Shown in pieces: positions 44,867 through 54,123 of a stretch of 64,000 nucleotides of DNA. The translations under genes and the position numbers were made by a program. How positions within the stretch are numbered: the stretch's first letter is position 1; the number at the start of each line of letters is the position of its first letter. The notes below the pieces were generated by a model, which made no database searches, was not told the origin of the DNA, and worked only from the letters and a program-made list of their open reading frames with translations. This DNA comes from Halomonas citrativorans (GTDB lineage Bacteria; Pseudomonadota; Gammaproteobacteria; Pseudomonadales; Halomonadaceae), in NCBI RefSeq assembly GCF_900163645.1, contig NZ_FUKM01000046.1:62001-126000 (forward strand), given 5' to 3'.

Positions 44867-46557
44867 AACGTACCTGGCGAGCCAGCCAACCACTGCACGT
44901 AACACACCGCAACCGGAATACGATGCTGATGAAAAAACGCCAGCCAGCGGCGCTGATTATCCTGAAGCCGGTCACCAGGGCCTTTCACTTCGATAAGCCG
45001 ATAGCGAGGCTCATCTGGCGGCGCGTTTGGCAGAAACTGGATCAAGTCGGGCAGCCCTGCCCGGTTGGCTTTAATGTCTTGTAAAAGCCGCCCAAAACAG
45101 GCTTTCAAGTGGGCGGCGGGCAGGCACTCAAGCGCCAGCGCTAAAAGCGTTTCGTCCAGCAATGGCCAGTGTACAAAGGGGGACGCTAGGCCATATTTTT
45201 GCTGCCAGGTTGTGTGAATCGTCTGCCGGTAGCTGCCATCCTCTAGCTGTGCCAGGCACTCATCGAATAAACCACGCCGCCGGGCGACGAAATCTTCACG
45301 ATAGAGATCCGCGGGCCCGCTATGAAACGGATGAAAAAACGCCCCTGGCAGAGGAGCAAAGATAGCGGGCCAACAGAGCAGGCCAAACAAGCCGGTGATT
45401 AGCATGTTTTCCGCATAGTACACCGGTGCTTCAGGCGTACCGACGTGCTGCCCAACGGCGCGCTCTACCGGCTGAGGGCCGGGAAGCGTTAACTCCCAGC
45501 GCGTGTAGACGGGCTCATGCACCGGCGGCTGCGCCTCCATTTTCAACTTTTTACGCAGCCGAGGCAGCAACCGAGCGAGTGCCTGCGCTTCGGTTTCATT
45601 GGGCGTAAGTTGCTGGGCATTCATTGCCAGCTCAAATGCCTCCTGATACCTACCCAGCCGCTCCAATACGCGCAGCTGGCGAACGCGGGCTTCACTGCTA
45701 TCCGCTTGTGCATAAAGTAAAACGGCCTGCTCGGTTTGGCCACTGCGCTCCGCTTCGCGGCCCATCTGCAACAGCACGCGGGCGTGCCGAGTCGCTAACC
45801 AGGCGTTAGCGGGTTTGGGCGGTAGCTCACGCTGTAGATGTTCAAGTGACTCGCCCTCTTCAAGACGCTGCCTAAGCCTATGCAAGACGAAGTAAGCATT
45901 CACCTCCTCGCGTTTCTGAAAGGCACGTGAGGCGGCGGTAAACGGTACGTTTTCAAACCGCTGAAGCCCAAGCTCCGTCAACACGAACTCCGCCCAGTCC
46001 TGACGCAGGTTGCCAAAGAACATCAGCCGCAGCCGGTCGCACACGTCCATTACGTTAAGGCGCACGATGCTGTCCGACACTTCTGGCCACCACTCGGTTA
46101 ACGGTTTTATCTCGGTGAGCTGGGGCGTTAGCGTGGCCTGGAGTACCGCTTTGCCAGCAGATGCGGGCAGCCCCGCATCGCGTATGGGCGCTTCTAGCGC
46201 TAAGCGCAGCTCGGCCAAGCGCAGTTGATGAAACAGCTCGTTCACACTGAGCGCTGGGGTAGCATCCACCCAACCAAGCGACGCCAGGGGCGCGAGAGCA
46301 TCCGCCGTGTCGCCTATTTCCGGGTAGTTGAGTTTGCCCGGCCGGAACAGCTCGCCCTTGCGCATTACCATGCGAGTAAGCAACGCCTGGGAAGAGCGCG
46401 GCAGCGTATTAAAGCGGCTAATAAAGGTGAGTTCGTCGATATGTAGAAGGTCAGCGTGGCGCTCACCCACCCACCCCAGCACGAAGCGAAAGTTCGTCAG
46501 GTAGTAGAAGGGATCGTCGAGCGAAGCAGTAACGGAAGTGGCAGAAGCACTGTTCAT
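44863..46557 (-). CDS. FAN1-like VRR-NUC structure-specific nuclease
   Basis: The 564-residue protein matches bacterial FAN1: an N-terminal region with LTNFRFVLGWVGERHADLL and a SAP-like DNA-binding segment, a helical TPR-like middle (about 200-330), and a C-terminal VRR-NUC domain with NRAGLPDLIQF and RLIEVKGPGDRLQDNQRRW. The Asp and the E-V-K triad form the PD-(D/E)XK active site. FAN1 cuts 5' flaps and unhooks DNA interstrand crosslinks. Its stop overlaps the start of the nuclease-helicase gene, so the proteins are probably made together. The start ATG 46557 has only a weak ribosome site (GGATGC). Confidence 0.9.
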   Translation of the reverse strand: MNSASATSVTASLDDPFYYLTNFRFVLGWVGERHADLLHIDELTFISRFNTLPRSSQALLTRMVMRKGELFRPGKLNYPEIGDTADALAPLASLGWVDATPALSVNELFHQLRLAELRLALEAPIRDAGLPASAGKAVLQATLTPQLTEIKPLTEWWPEVSDSIVRLNVMDVCDRLRLMFFGNLRQDWAEFVLTELGLQRFENVPFTAASRAFQKREEVNAYFVLHRLRQRLEEGESLEHLQRELPPKPANAWLATRHARVLLQMGREAERSGQTEQAVLLYAQADSSEARVRQLRVLERLGRYQEAFELAMNAQQLTPNETEAQALARLLPRLRKKLKMEAQPPVHEPVYTRWELTLPGPQPVERAVGQHVGTPEAPVYYAENMLITGLFGLLCWPAIFAPLPGAFFHPFHSGPADLYREDFVARRRGLFDECLAQLEDGSYRQTIHTTWQQKYGLASPFVHWPLLDETLLALALECLPAAHLKACFGRLLQDIKANRAGLPDLIQFLPNAPPDEPRYRLIEVKGPGDRLQDNQRRWLAFFHQHRIPVAVCYVQWLAGSPGTL

Positions 46558-46601
46558 GCATCCATTGTATCAGCGGGATTTGCCCCGCGTCATGGGCTAT
46601 T

Positions 46602-46967
46602 TCAGCCCACGCGGTGCTGCATTAATATCTCAAGTGCGTCATCCACTTCGCCCTGGGAAGCGCTGGAAGTCACGGTGGATTGGGTGGTGGTGCGGGGCTT
46701 CGCACTACCACCTACCAGTACGTACCATTCGGCTTCGGTGAGATAGTGCTGACACCAACGACCCAGGCCGTCGGCCACGACTTCACGGCTGCACTTACCA
46801 CCGCGAAAGGCATGGGCAAGGTAGAGTAAATCCTGCCGGGCGGTGCGCGCACGGGCATTGCCACCATGCACCTTGGAAAGCGGGCAGCGCCGGTCGTAGG
46901 CCGCGTTGGTTAACGCATTAAGCCAACGCTCCAATTCATGTCCCTGAATACCGCCGTAAACTGCCAC
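46602..46967 (-). CDS. Uncharacterised 121-residue protein upstream of FAN1-like gene
   Basis: I do not recognise a family. The start is GTG 46967, supported by GGGAG seven bases upstream. The protein is basic in the first half (RRCPLSKVHGGNARARTARQDLLYLAHAF) and has conserved-looking Trp/Cys residues (WCQHYLTEAEWYVL), then a Ser/Thr-rich linker and a short helical end (EVDDALEILMQHRV). No signal peptide or membrane helix is seen. It ends 44 bases before the FAN1-like start in the same orientation, so it is probably the first gene of the nuclease-helicase operon. A DNA-binding accessory role would fit the basic region, but that is inference. Confidence 0.6.
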   Translation of the reverse strand: MAVYGGIQGHELERWLNALTNAAYDRRCPLSKVHGGNARARTARQDLLYLAHAFRGGKCSREVVADGLGRWCQHYLTEAEWYVLVGGSAKPRTTTQSTVTSSASQGEVDDALEILMQHRVG

Positions 46968-47024
46968 GCCTGCGCTCCCTGCCCGTTAGTGGGGGCGTTA
47001 GCCTGCCCTAATATAGGCCAGCTG

Positions 47025-48068
47025 TCATCTATCTCGCGAGTTTATCTGCTCAAACCCTTGTAGCACATTGACGACGTTGACACCTATTTCTTCAACCGCA
47101 TAGCCTCCCTCCATTAAAAAGGTAGTGGGTAGACCGGCTTCTGCCAAACGCTTGCCCAAGGCAATAAAGTCATCGCGCTTGAAAGTGAACGCGCTAATAG
47201 GGTCGCCTTCGAAGATATCCACACCGAGCGATACAATCAAAAGCTCACACTCATGAGTCTTGATGGCGGAAAGCGCCTGCTCCAGCGTTTTCATCCAGGT
47301 GGCCACGCTGGTGCCAGGCGCCATTGGGTAGTTGAGGTTGAAACCCTGCCCTTCGCCCGCACCGGTTTCATCGGCGTACCCTAGATAGTAGGGAAAAGTC
47401 ACATCAGGGTCGCCATGTAGCGAAGCAAACAGAACGTCGTTACGCGCATAGAAAATCTGTTGGGTGCCGTTGCCATGGTGGAAGTCGACATCCAGCACCG
47501 CCACGCGGCGTCGGCCTGCATCCAACGTGCGCTGGGCAGCAATCGCGGCATTATTAAAAAAGCAGTAGCCGCCAAACTGGTCAAATGCAGCGTGGTGCCC
47601 CGGTGGGCGGCACAACCCAAAGCTGGGCTCTCCCGTGGCCAAGGTATATTCCACGGCGCCCAATGCAGCATCCTTACTCGCCATGGCCGCTTCAAAGGTG
47701 CCTTCACAGATAGAGGTTTCCGCCGCAAGCGCATAGTAGCCAAGCTGGCCACTCACCGAGTGCGGAATTTTATCCTGACGCAGGGTGCGCGCTGGCCAGA
47801 TATTGGGGATCGCCTCACCGCTATGCCCGGCTGTTTGCCATGCCTGCCAGCAGGTTTCAAGGAAGCTGACGTAACTGGTGTCGTGAACCGCACATACCGG
47901 CTCAAGGCCATAGGCGTCAGGAGCGCGCACTTCGAAACCGGCCTGGCGCAGTTGTTCGAGCACCAGGTCAACACGCTCAGGGCACTCAAAGGGGCTGACA
48001 AGTGCCCCGTCATGAAGCTCCGTTCGCGCCTGGCGCAAACGACTATCCTCAGAGAAAAACGTAAGCAT
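47025..48068 (-). CDS. Histone-deacetylase-family amidohydrolase
   Basis: The 347-residue enzyme carries the deacetylase motifs: CRPPGHHAAFDQFGGYCFFNNAAIAA with the paired catalytic His, VLDVDFHHGNGTQQIFY with zinc ligands, and LIVSLGVDIFEGDPIS with the later zinc-binding Asp; the terminal GGYAVEEIG holds the charge-relay region. The N-terminal RQARTELHDGALVSPFECPERVD insertion is typical of bacterial acetylpolyamine amidohydrolase-like members. It likely removes acetyl groups from polyamines or related small amines in the cytoplasm. It stands alone between the repair operon and a GIY-YIG gene. Confidence 0.9.
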   Translation of the reverse strand: MLTFFSEDSRLRQARTELHDGALVSPFECPERVDLVLEQLRQAGFEVRAPDAYGLEPVCAVHDTSYVSFLETCWQAWQTAGHSGEAIPNIWPARTLRQDKIPHSVSGQLGYYALAAETSICEGTFEAAMASKDAALGAVEYTLATGEPSFGLCRPPGHHAAFDQFGGYCFFNNAAIAAQRTLDAGRRRVAVLDVDFHHGNGTQQIFYARNDVLFASLHGDPDVTFPYYLGYADETGAGEGQGFNLNYPMAPGTSVATWMKTLEQALSAIKTHECELLIVSLGVDIFEGDPISAFTFKRDDFIALGKRLAEAGLPTTFLMEGGYAVEEIGVNVVNVLQGFEQINSRDR

Positions 48069-48138
48069 GTTGGCTCCTGAATAACCGAGAAAGGCGGGCA
48101 GGCTCGTATAAAAACGAGCGCTTTAGCTTTACGTTAGC

Positions 48139-48417
48139 TTAATCCACTTCTATCGAAAGCGGCCAGCGCGTTGCCCAATGACGTTTTTGAACAGAGGTTT
48201 GCTGTTTCAACTGATACTCCGCCCGGCTGGCGGCGGCCCTATCTTCAAACGGCTGGGCGCCCAGCAGAGCAACCGGTGGGTTAGCACGGGTATAACGCGC
48301 CCCTTTGCCCGCACAGTGGGCGCGATAACGTTTGGCGATATTGTTGGTGATGCCCACATAAGTACCGCGCCGACACTCTAATAAGTAAACATACCAAGGG
48401 GTTGAGGGTAACGACAT
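48139..48417 (-). CDS. GIY-YIG nuclease-superfamily protein
   Basis: The 92-residue protein matches the UPF0213/YhbQ-type single-domain GIY-YIG family: WYVYLLECRRGTYVGITNNIAKRYRAHCAGKGARYTR, with the expected Tyr, Gly and Arg residues, then RAAASRAEYQLKQQT with the metal-binding Glu. Family members are small endonucleases or DNA-binding proteins of unclear role. Length is typical. It ends the 48 kb cluster and follows the large c-di-GMP gene by nine bases, so cotranscription with it is likely. Confidence 0.88.
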   Translation of the reverse strand: MSLPSTPWYVYLLECRRGTYVGITNNIAKRYRAHCAGKGARYTRANPPVALLGAQPFEDRAAASRAEYQLKQQTSVQKRHWATRWPLSIEVD

Positions 48418-48426
48418 CCCAGCTCC

Positions 48427-51400
48427 TTAGGGGGATAAATGAGCAATAAAGGTTTCCAGGGCCTCCAATGGCATCGGCTTGGCCAACAGATAGCCTTGGA
48501 AAATATCACACTGATAGCCCAGCAGGCGCTGATACTGCTCTTCGGTCTCCACTCCTTCAGCCACGACCTTGAGCCCCAAGTGGTGAGCCATGGAGATAAT
48601 CCCTTGCACAATCGCCGCATCATCGTAGCTATTGGTGAGTTCATTAATAAAGCTGCGGTCAATTTTCACCGTGCTAATAGGCAGGTCCTTAAGATAACTA
48701 AGGCTTGAATAGCCCGTACCAAAATCATCAATCGACACGCCAATATGCATACTGCGCAGGGCATGCAGCGTATCGATCGCGCCTTCAGCGTTATCCGTCA
48801 AAATACCTTCGGTCAGTTCCAGACTCAGCTGTTCAGCCGGTAGGCCGGTGGTTAGCAGGGTTTGGCGCAGCGTGGCAAGAAAATTGGAGCGCTGGAACTG
48901 GAGCGGTGAAAGGTTAACCGCCACACGTATTTTACCCAGCCCTTGTTGCGCCAGTGACTGCATATCCTGGCAAGCACGTTGGAGTGCCCACTCACTGATC
49001 GGAATAATTTGCCCGGTGGTTTCTGCCAGCGGAATAAACCGCGCGGGAGAGATAAAGCCTTTGTCCGGATGCTCCCAACGCAGTAGCGCTTCTACACCGG
49101 CAAGCTTTCCTTCCCGATTCATTAACGGCTGGTAATGCAGTGCGAACTCTTCGCGCTCAATGGCTTCCTGGAGATCATTACGCAGCACCATGCGCTCGCT
49201 AACCGTATCGGTAAACGCGTGGGTAAACCACTCGTAGGCATTACGCCCTTGCTGCTTGGCCTTGTACATCGCCATATCGGCTTGTTGAATCAGCGTTTGT
49301 GGCTGAAGTGTATCTGGCTGGCTCATCGCGATACCGATACTCGCGGTCAGGTAAAGCTCTTGGGATTCAATACGGTAAGGGCGCGCTAACATAGGCAGCA
49401 ACCGCTCCACCAAATCAACAACGTCAGACTCGTCGTTAATCGCCGTTTGCAGAATAACGAACTCATCCCCGCCCATACGGGCAACCGTATCCTCAGGCCT
49501 GACCGCATTGATAAGCCTACGGGCGACTTCGACCAACACCTGATCACCCACTGCATGCCCCAAGTTGTCGTTAATGGGCTTGAAATCATCCAGATCCACA
49601 AACAGCACGGCCAGGCGCTTTTTATCCTTACCCAGCCTGGAAAACTGCTTTAACAGCATTTCCTCAAAGAATGTACGGTTAGGCAGGCGGGTCAGGTCAT
49701 CATGTGAAGCATTGTGAGCCAAACGCGCCTCGTACGCTTTATGCTCGGAAATATCTTGCTGCACGCCTACAAAGTGCGTTACCTGATCGTCCTGGTCGCG
49801 TACCGGCGCTATATACAGATCATTCCAGAATAGCGTGCCATCTTTGCGGTAATTGCAGATAGTGACGTTGACGTCTTTCTGCTCATTAATACAAGCACGA
49901 ATGCGTTGGATAACCACCGGGTCGCTGCCAGGCCCCTGAAGCAGGCGACAGTTTTTACCAATGATTTCCTCCTGGCGATATCCCGTTATTAACGTAAACG
50001 CTTTATTGGCATAAACAATGGGCAAATCAGGCTGTCCAGCATCGGCGATCACAATTCCGTTAACGCTGGCTTCCACACTGCGCTCCAGGATACGCAAGCG
50101 AGACTCCTGTTGACGGGCAGCCGTCACCTCCTGAGCAATGGCATGCACCCCTTGCACGGTGTTATGCACCACCATCGGCAGGTGAATAATATCCAATTGA
50201 TGCAAACGACCCGCGCGGTCTTTCAGATTGAGTTCATATCGGTCAATCCCCCCTTGCAGGGCCGTTTCGATATAGGCCTCTACGCGCGTCACATCCTGTT
50301 CAGCAATAAAAAAGGTGAACGGCTTGCCGAGCATTTCCTCAACGGAGTAACCGGTCAGCGACGCGCAGGTGGCATTGGCCGTTACAAAGCAGCCCGCCTC
50401 ATCCAGGGTAAATACCGCATCAGGATGATGGGTAAACAATGAGCGATAGCGCTGTTCGCTCTCCTCCAATGAGCTCCGCACCTGAAAACGCTCAACAGCC
50501 AGCGCCATCAAGCCCGCCGCTTTTTCAATTCGCACCGTATCGGCACTGCCTGGGGTGCTGGGCTTTGGGTAGTAAACCGCAATAGTGCCTACTAGTTGGC
50601 CCTCGCCACCGTAGACAGGGCTCGACCAACAGGAGGCAAGCCCGGCCTGTTTGGAAACGCCATGATAGCCCCGCCAGCGCTCGTCCTCGGCAATATTAGC
50701 GCATATCACCGTTGCCCCCTGGTAGGCGGCACTACCACAAGCGCCATTATTCGCGCTGATCAAAATGCGTTGTATCGCGCTGCGGTAGGCGGCGGGCAGC
50801 CGGTCTCCCGCGATGAATTCCAGGTGAGTACCTGTATCGTTAGCCAACATGACAGAACAGAGTGCCGAAGGTAACTCGCGCTCCAACATAAGACACAGAC
50901 TTTCCAGCGTTTCCTTTAGGGGCCGCTCTTGGGCAATCATGTGCTGAATCGCCTGCTGGTCTTCCAATGACTGACGCGTCTGAGCAAGCTCGCGGGCACG
51001 AGAAACACTGACGCTCACAACGCCAAGACTAAAAGCCAACAAACCACTAAGCAGCAAGCTGCCTAACGCAACCGCAAACGACAGCAGGTTCAATTGATGC
51101 CAGTTGTACTGGTTACCTGGGTAGGCATAAAGCGCCAGGTTAATGCCGCCGGGCAAGCCGATATAGCGTGACGCCAGCGCGAGCTCTGGCGTTTCCATAC
51201 GGTCGGCAGCAAAACCAGCGGGGTGTAGCTTCATCAGCGGCATGTCATCACGATTCACTCTCACCTGGAAAGGGCCCACCTCAAGGCGCAACTCGTTTTC
51301 CAACATGGTGGCCAGGTTAAAACTGGCGAATAGGTAATGATTGTTAGCGGGAACCGGGATAACAAATATTGCTTCGTGGGGTCGGCTGGTATCCGTCATC

Positions 51401-52413
51401 AACATCCTTGGACGACCAAGCGGAATTTGCATCCAGGCACGTGTTTGCTCTTCCGCCAACTGCTGATGTAGCCATCGCTCCATTTCAACCGTCCGCCCCA
51501 CTCCCCACTCCCAGGACAACTGCTGCTGATCAACTATCGCAATGGCGCTAATACTGGGGATGTCCCGCAGGTAGTGTTGTGCGTCATTATCCAGCAGGTT
51601 CACATCCCAGTCTGTGCCCATGGCGTTCAGCCGCTCCGCCATTCGTTGCATTAATCGCAAGCGGTCTTGTGTTGCCCGCTCGATATTGAGTTGAACGTTA
51701 TCCAATAGATAGGCGGCTTGCTGTTGCAGCGACGTTTGTTGATAGGCGTTTAACAATAGCCAGATAAAACAACTGATCGTAACGCCCCATAGCGAGGCGA
51801 CGACGGTCACCCGGCCTGGATTTAGACGTTGCGGCTTACCCCGTAAGCCTGCTGCCAGCATGGCGGTACCTAAAAAGCAGATAATGACCAATGCGGTCAT
51901 GGGCGACGATGAAAAGAGAGGAGAAGCACCGCTTAGCGCAAGCCATAGCGTTCCAATCACAAAAAGGGCAAGCCCCCACAGGCTCAGCCCACCGGCTATC
52001 CATAACCAGCGCCGCCATGCGGTAGAAAGCCCCACCCAAAAGCACACCCCAATCATTAAAAAAAAGCCTGCCGACAAGCTGGTGATACGCGGCCCATTGC
52101 TGAGCCATGAGTCGCCTCGGCCGCCTTCCAGGCTATTATGTACCAAGGTGTAAGTGATGACCGAAAACAGAGATAAAATGCTGATAACTTTTGTTTTTTT
52201 CCATCCCTGGAGCGTCGCCAGCAGCGCCATACCGACCAGCAGAGTGATCAGTGCTCCATCCGGCACTAGCGTTGCAAAAAATGGCCGTGTCGGCACACTG
52301 AGACCTACCACTACCCCGACGACTCCCATGCAAACGAGGGTTGCCGATATCATAAGTAGCAGGGTTTCCAACGCCAATTGGCGCGTATTTATCCGCATGA
52401 TTCTACGCCCCAT
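48427..52413 (-). CDS. Large membrane GAF-PAS-PAS-GGDEF-EAL protein
   Basis: ATG 52413 (AAGG just upstream, 22 bases after the previous stop) gives about 1328 residues; the open frame to 52491 would overlap the Bug gene. About eight N-terminal membrane helices (10-245) are followed by an extracytoplasmic sensor region (250-455), another helix, a GAF domain (about 500-630), two PAS domains (about 640-890), GGDEF (about 905-1070) and EAL (about 1075-1325). The cyclase keeps GGDEF and has RPED, an RxxD feedback site. The EAL domain keeps EALLRW, AVNLS, the DDFGTGYSS loop, KIDRSF and AEGVET. It can plausibly both make and degrade c-di-GMP in response to several inputs. It may be cotranscribed with the Bug-type binding protein upstream. 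Confidence 0.92.
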   Translation of the reverse strand: MGRRIMRINTRQLALETLLLMISATLVCMGVVGVVVGLSVPTRPFFATLVPDGALITLLVGMALLATLQGWKKTKVISILSLFSVITYTLVHNSLEGGRGDSWLSNGPRITSLSAGFFLMIGVCFWVGLSTAWRRWLWIAGGLSLWGLALFVIGTLWLALSGASPLFSSSPMTALVIICFLGTAMLAAGLRGKPQRLNPGRVTVVASLWGVTISCFIWLLLNAYQQTSLQQQAAYLLDNVQLNIERATQDRLRLMQRMAERLNAMGTDWDVNLLDNDAQHYLRDIPSISAIAIVDQQQLSWEWGVGRTVEMERWLHQQLAEEQTRAWMQIPLGRPRMLMTDTSRPHEAIFVIPVPANNHYLFASFNLATMLENELRLEVGPFQVRVNRDDMPLMKLHPAGFAADRMETPELALASRYIGLPGGINLALYAYPGNQYNWHQLNLLSFAVALGSLLLSGLLAFSLGVVSVSVSRARELAQTRQSLEDQQAIQHMIAQERPLKETLESLCLMLERELPSALCSVMLANDTGTHLEFIAGDRLPAAYRSAIQRILISANNGACGSAAYQGATVICANIAEDERWRGYHGVSKQAGLASCWSSPVYGGEGQLVGTIAVYYPKPSTPGSADTVRIEKAAGLMALAVERFQVRSSLEESEQRYRSLFTHHPDAVFTLDEAGCFVTANATCASLTGYSVEEMLGKPFTFFIAEQDVTRVEAYIETALQGGIDRYELNLKDRAGRLHQLDIIHLPMVVHNTVQGVHAIAQEVTAARQQESRLRILERSVEASVNGIVIADAGQPDLPIVYANKAFTLITGYRQEEIIGKNCRLLQGPGSDPVVIQRIRACINEQKDVNVTICNYRKDGTLFWNDLYIAPVRDQDDQVTHFVGVQQDISEHKAYEARLAHNASHDDLTRLPNRTFFEEMLLKQFSRLGKDKKRLAVLFVDLDDFKPINDNLGHAVGDQVLVEVARRLINAVRPEDTVARMGGDEFVILQTAINDESDVVDLVERLLPMLARPYRIESQELYLTASIGIAMSQPDTLQPQTLIQQADMAMYKAKQQGRNAYEWFTHAFTDTVSERMVLRNDLQEAIEREEFALHYQPLMNREGKLAGVEALLRWEHPDKGFISPARFIPLAETTGQIIPISEWALQRACQDMQSLAQQGLGKIRVAVNLSPLQFQRSNFLATLRQTLLTTGLPAEQLSLELTEGILTDNAEGAIDTLHALRSMHIGVSIDDFGTGYSSLSYLKDLPISTVKIDRSFINELTNSYDDAAIVQGIISMAHHLGLKVVAEGVETEEQYQRLLGYQCDIFQGYLLAKPMPLEALETFIAHLSP

Positions 52414-52435
52414 CAGGCCTTGGCATTGATATCTT

Positions 52436-53428
52436 TCATCGTCCAAAGTGTACCCGTTCTGTGAGTGATACCAGCTCATTAAATTGCTCATCCAAATAGT
52501 CGCGATAAGTGCTCAGCGACCGATAATCAATTAATGAGCCATACTCATGTGTAATCCGATGACGTAATGGCTCGCTGGCAAGCGCGTAAGCTAATGCATC
52601 GTTCAAAACGGCAAGCTCTCCCGGCGATGTTCCTGCAGGCGCAAACACACCTCGGTCGCTCGTATGGACCAGATCAATTCCCTGCTCACGAAGCGTAAGA
52701 ACGTCAGGCAACCCAGAGAGTCGCTCACTCCCCGCTACGGCCAGTGGCACCAAGGCACCCGAGACAAAAAGAGTGCCCGCCGAGGGCAGATTAAGCATGG
52801 CGAAATCAATTTCTCTAGCCACCAAAGCTTCTACCTCAGAGGCCGTATCAGGAAAATGAACCAACTGTACATCCGAGAGCGAGATACCGCTTTGTTCAAA
52901 AAACTGCAGCCAGAACAAGTGGTCGGTGGAGTTAGCGATAACGCCAAACTTGAGCGGGGCTGAGGAAGTCTGCACTAACGCGTCAATATCACTGGCTTGT
53001 TGAGCCGCATGCCCTGCATACGTGGCGGGAATATTAATCGTGCGAACCAGCAGTGACACCGGCGCAAAGTCAGCGTGGGAAAACGAAGCGAGCCCTGCCA
53101 GGTATGAAAGATCAATCGTTTGATGACTACCGAGCAACGTATAACCGTCGGGCGAGGCATTTTTGACATACTGAGCGCCCCACATGGCTTCACGACCGGG
53201 CATATTAACCACAAGCACAGGCTGGTCTAGATAAATTTGTGCCGTGCCAAAAATATCCCGAAACAACACATCGGTTGCCCCTCCTAAACCAAAGGGAATG
53301 ACAACGGTAATTTCTCTATCCGGGTACCGATTTTCAGCAAATGCGAGCGCCGTTCCCCACAATAACAACCCACTGACAAACCCTAATGTGATGCAATAGC
53401 GAGCTAGTCCCCTGCCACTATACGCCAT
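52436..53428 (-). CDS. Bug/TctC-type tripartite tricarboxylate receptor, orphan
   Basis: The 330-residue protein has a signal peptide (cleavage near ALAFA-ENRY) and the TctC/Bug pattern YPDREITVVIPFGLGGATDVLFRDI, then NMPGREAMWGAQYVKNASPDGYTLLG. Such proteins bind carboxylates, amides or nicotinate-like ligands in the periplasm. No TctA or TctB membrane gene is in the window. The gene is 22 bases upstream of the large c-di-GMP membrane protein, so it may serve as a ligand-presenting sensor rather than a transporter part. A GAGGGG ribosome site precedes ATG 53428. Confidence 0.9.
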   Translation of the reverse strand: MAYSGRGLARYCITLGFVSGLLLWGTALAFAENRYPDREITVVIPFGLGGATDVLFRDIFGTAQIYLDQPVLVVNMPGREAMWGAQYVKNASPDGYTLLGSHQTIDLSYLAGLASFSHADFAPVSLLVRTINIPATYAGHAAQQASDIDALVQTSSAPLKFGVIANSTDHLFWLQFFEQSGISLSDVQLVHFPDTASEVEALVAREIDFAMLNLPSAGTLFVSGALVPLAVAGSERLSGLPDVLTLREQGIDLVHTSDRGVFAPAGTSPGELAVLNDALAYALASEPLRHRITHEYGSLIDYRSLSTYRDYLDEQFNELVSLTERVHFGR

Positions 53429-53464
53429 GACATCAACCCCTCGTTTTTATTAGTTAACGCATAG

Positions 53465-53950
53465 CTACTCTTTGCAACATAGCTTTAATTTTCGGCCGCT
53501 ACCACAAAAGCAGGGGTCGTTACGCCGCGGCTTGAGACGCACGACCTCTGGCGTCCCATCCACGTACCACCACCGGCTCTGCTCAAACACGAAACGCGAG
53601 TTTTCTTCAAGCATGTGCCAGCGGCCACGCTCTTTGAAATAAGCGCGAAAGTGAACATAGCCTTTATCGGCGTTGGAGGGCGTCTCTTCAGATGCTGCTT
53701 TAACAATGATGAGAGATTTCCACTCGGTGTTAAGGTCCGGTGATAGCGCTTCCGGGCGAGTGCTCACGTGCCAAGTGGCAAGCACGTAGTCGCATAGATT
53801 CAGCGCAAAGGCACTGTAGCGAGAGCGCATTAGCGCTTCCGGGGTAGGGGCTGGCGCGCCATCGTGGTAACGGCCACAGCATACGTCAGTCGACAATCCT
53901 GTACCGCAAGGGCAACTTTTTTCAATTAGAGACATCATAGAAAGGCTCAT
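53465..53950 (-). CDS. YchJ-like SEC-C protein
   Basis: The 161-residue protein contains two SEC-C zinc motifs, an N-terminal SCPCGTGLSTDVCCGRYHDG and a C-terminal RNDPCFCGSGRKLKLCC, flanking a conserved YchJ middle domain (LMRSRYSAFALNLCDYVLATWH). The paired Cys clusters bind zinc; the family (UPF0225) has no proven function. It is cytoplasmic. ATG 53950 is the open-frame start, but ATG codons at 53938 and 53935 are equally possible because none has a clear ribosome site. It lies 36 bases upstream of the Bug-type gene in the same direction. Confidence 0.9.
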   Translation of the reverse strand: MSLSMMSLIEKSCPCGTGLSTDVCCGRYHDGAPAPTPEALMRSRYSAFALNLCDYVLATWHVSTRPEALSPDLNTEWKSLIIVKAASEETPSNADKGYVHFRAYFKERGRWHMLEENSRFVFEQSRWWYVDGTPEVVRLKPRRNDPCFCGSGRKLKLCCKE

Positions 53951-54123
53951 ATATCACGGTCACTTAAGCCTAACCGATAATCCTTAAAACCGTCCTACAC
54001 ATGGCCTATGTTTTAGTTCGATTTTGGCCTCATGTTAAGCGTATAGTGGCTGAGCAAGATTTTTTTGGCTTACGGAGTACGAAACACGACCCAATATTCT
54101 TTCCAAATGCAGCGGAGGTTCTC

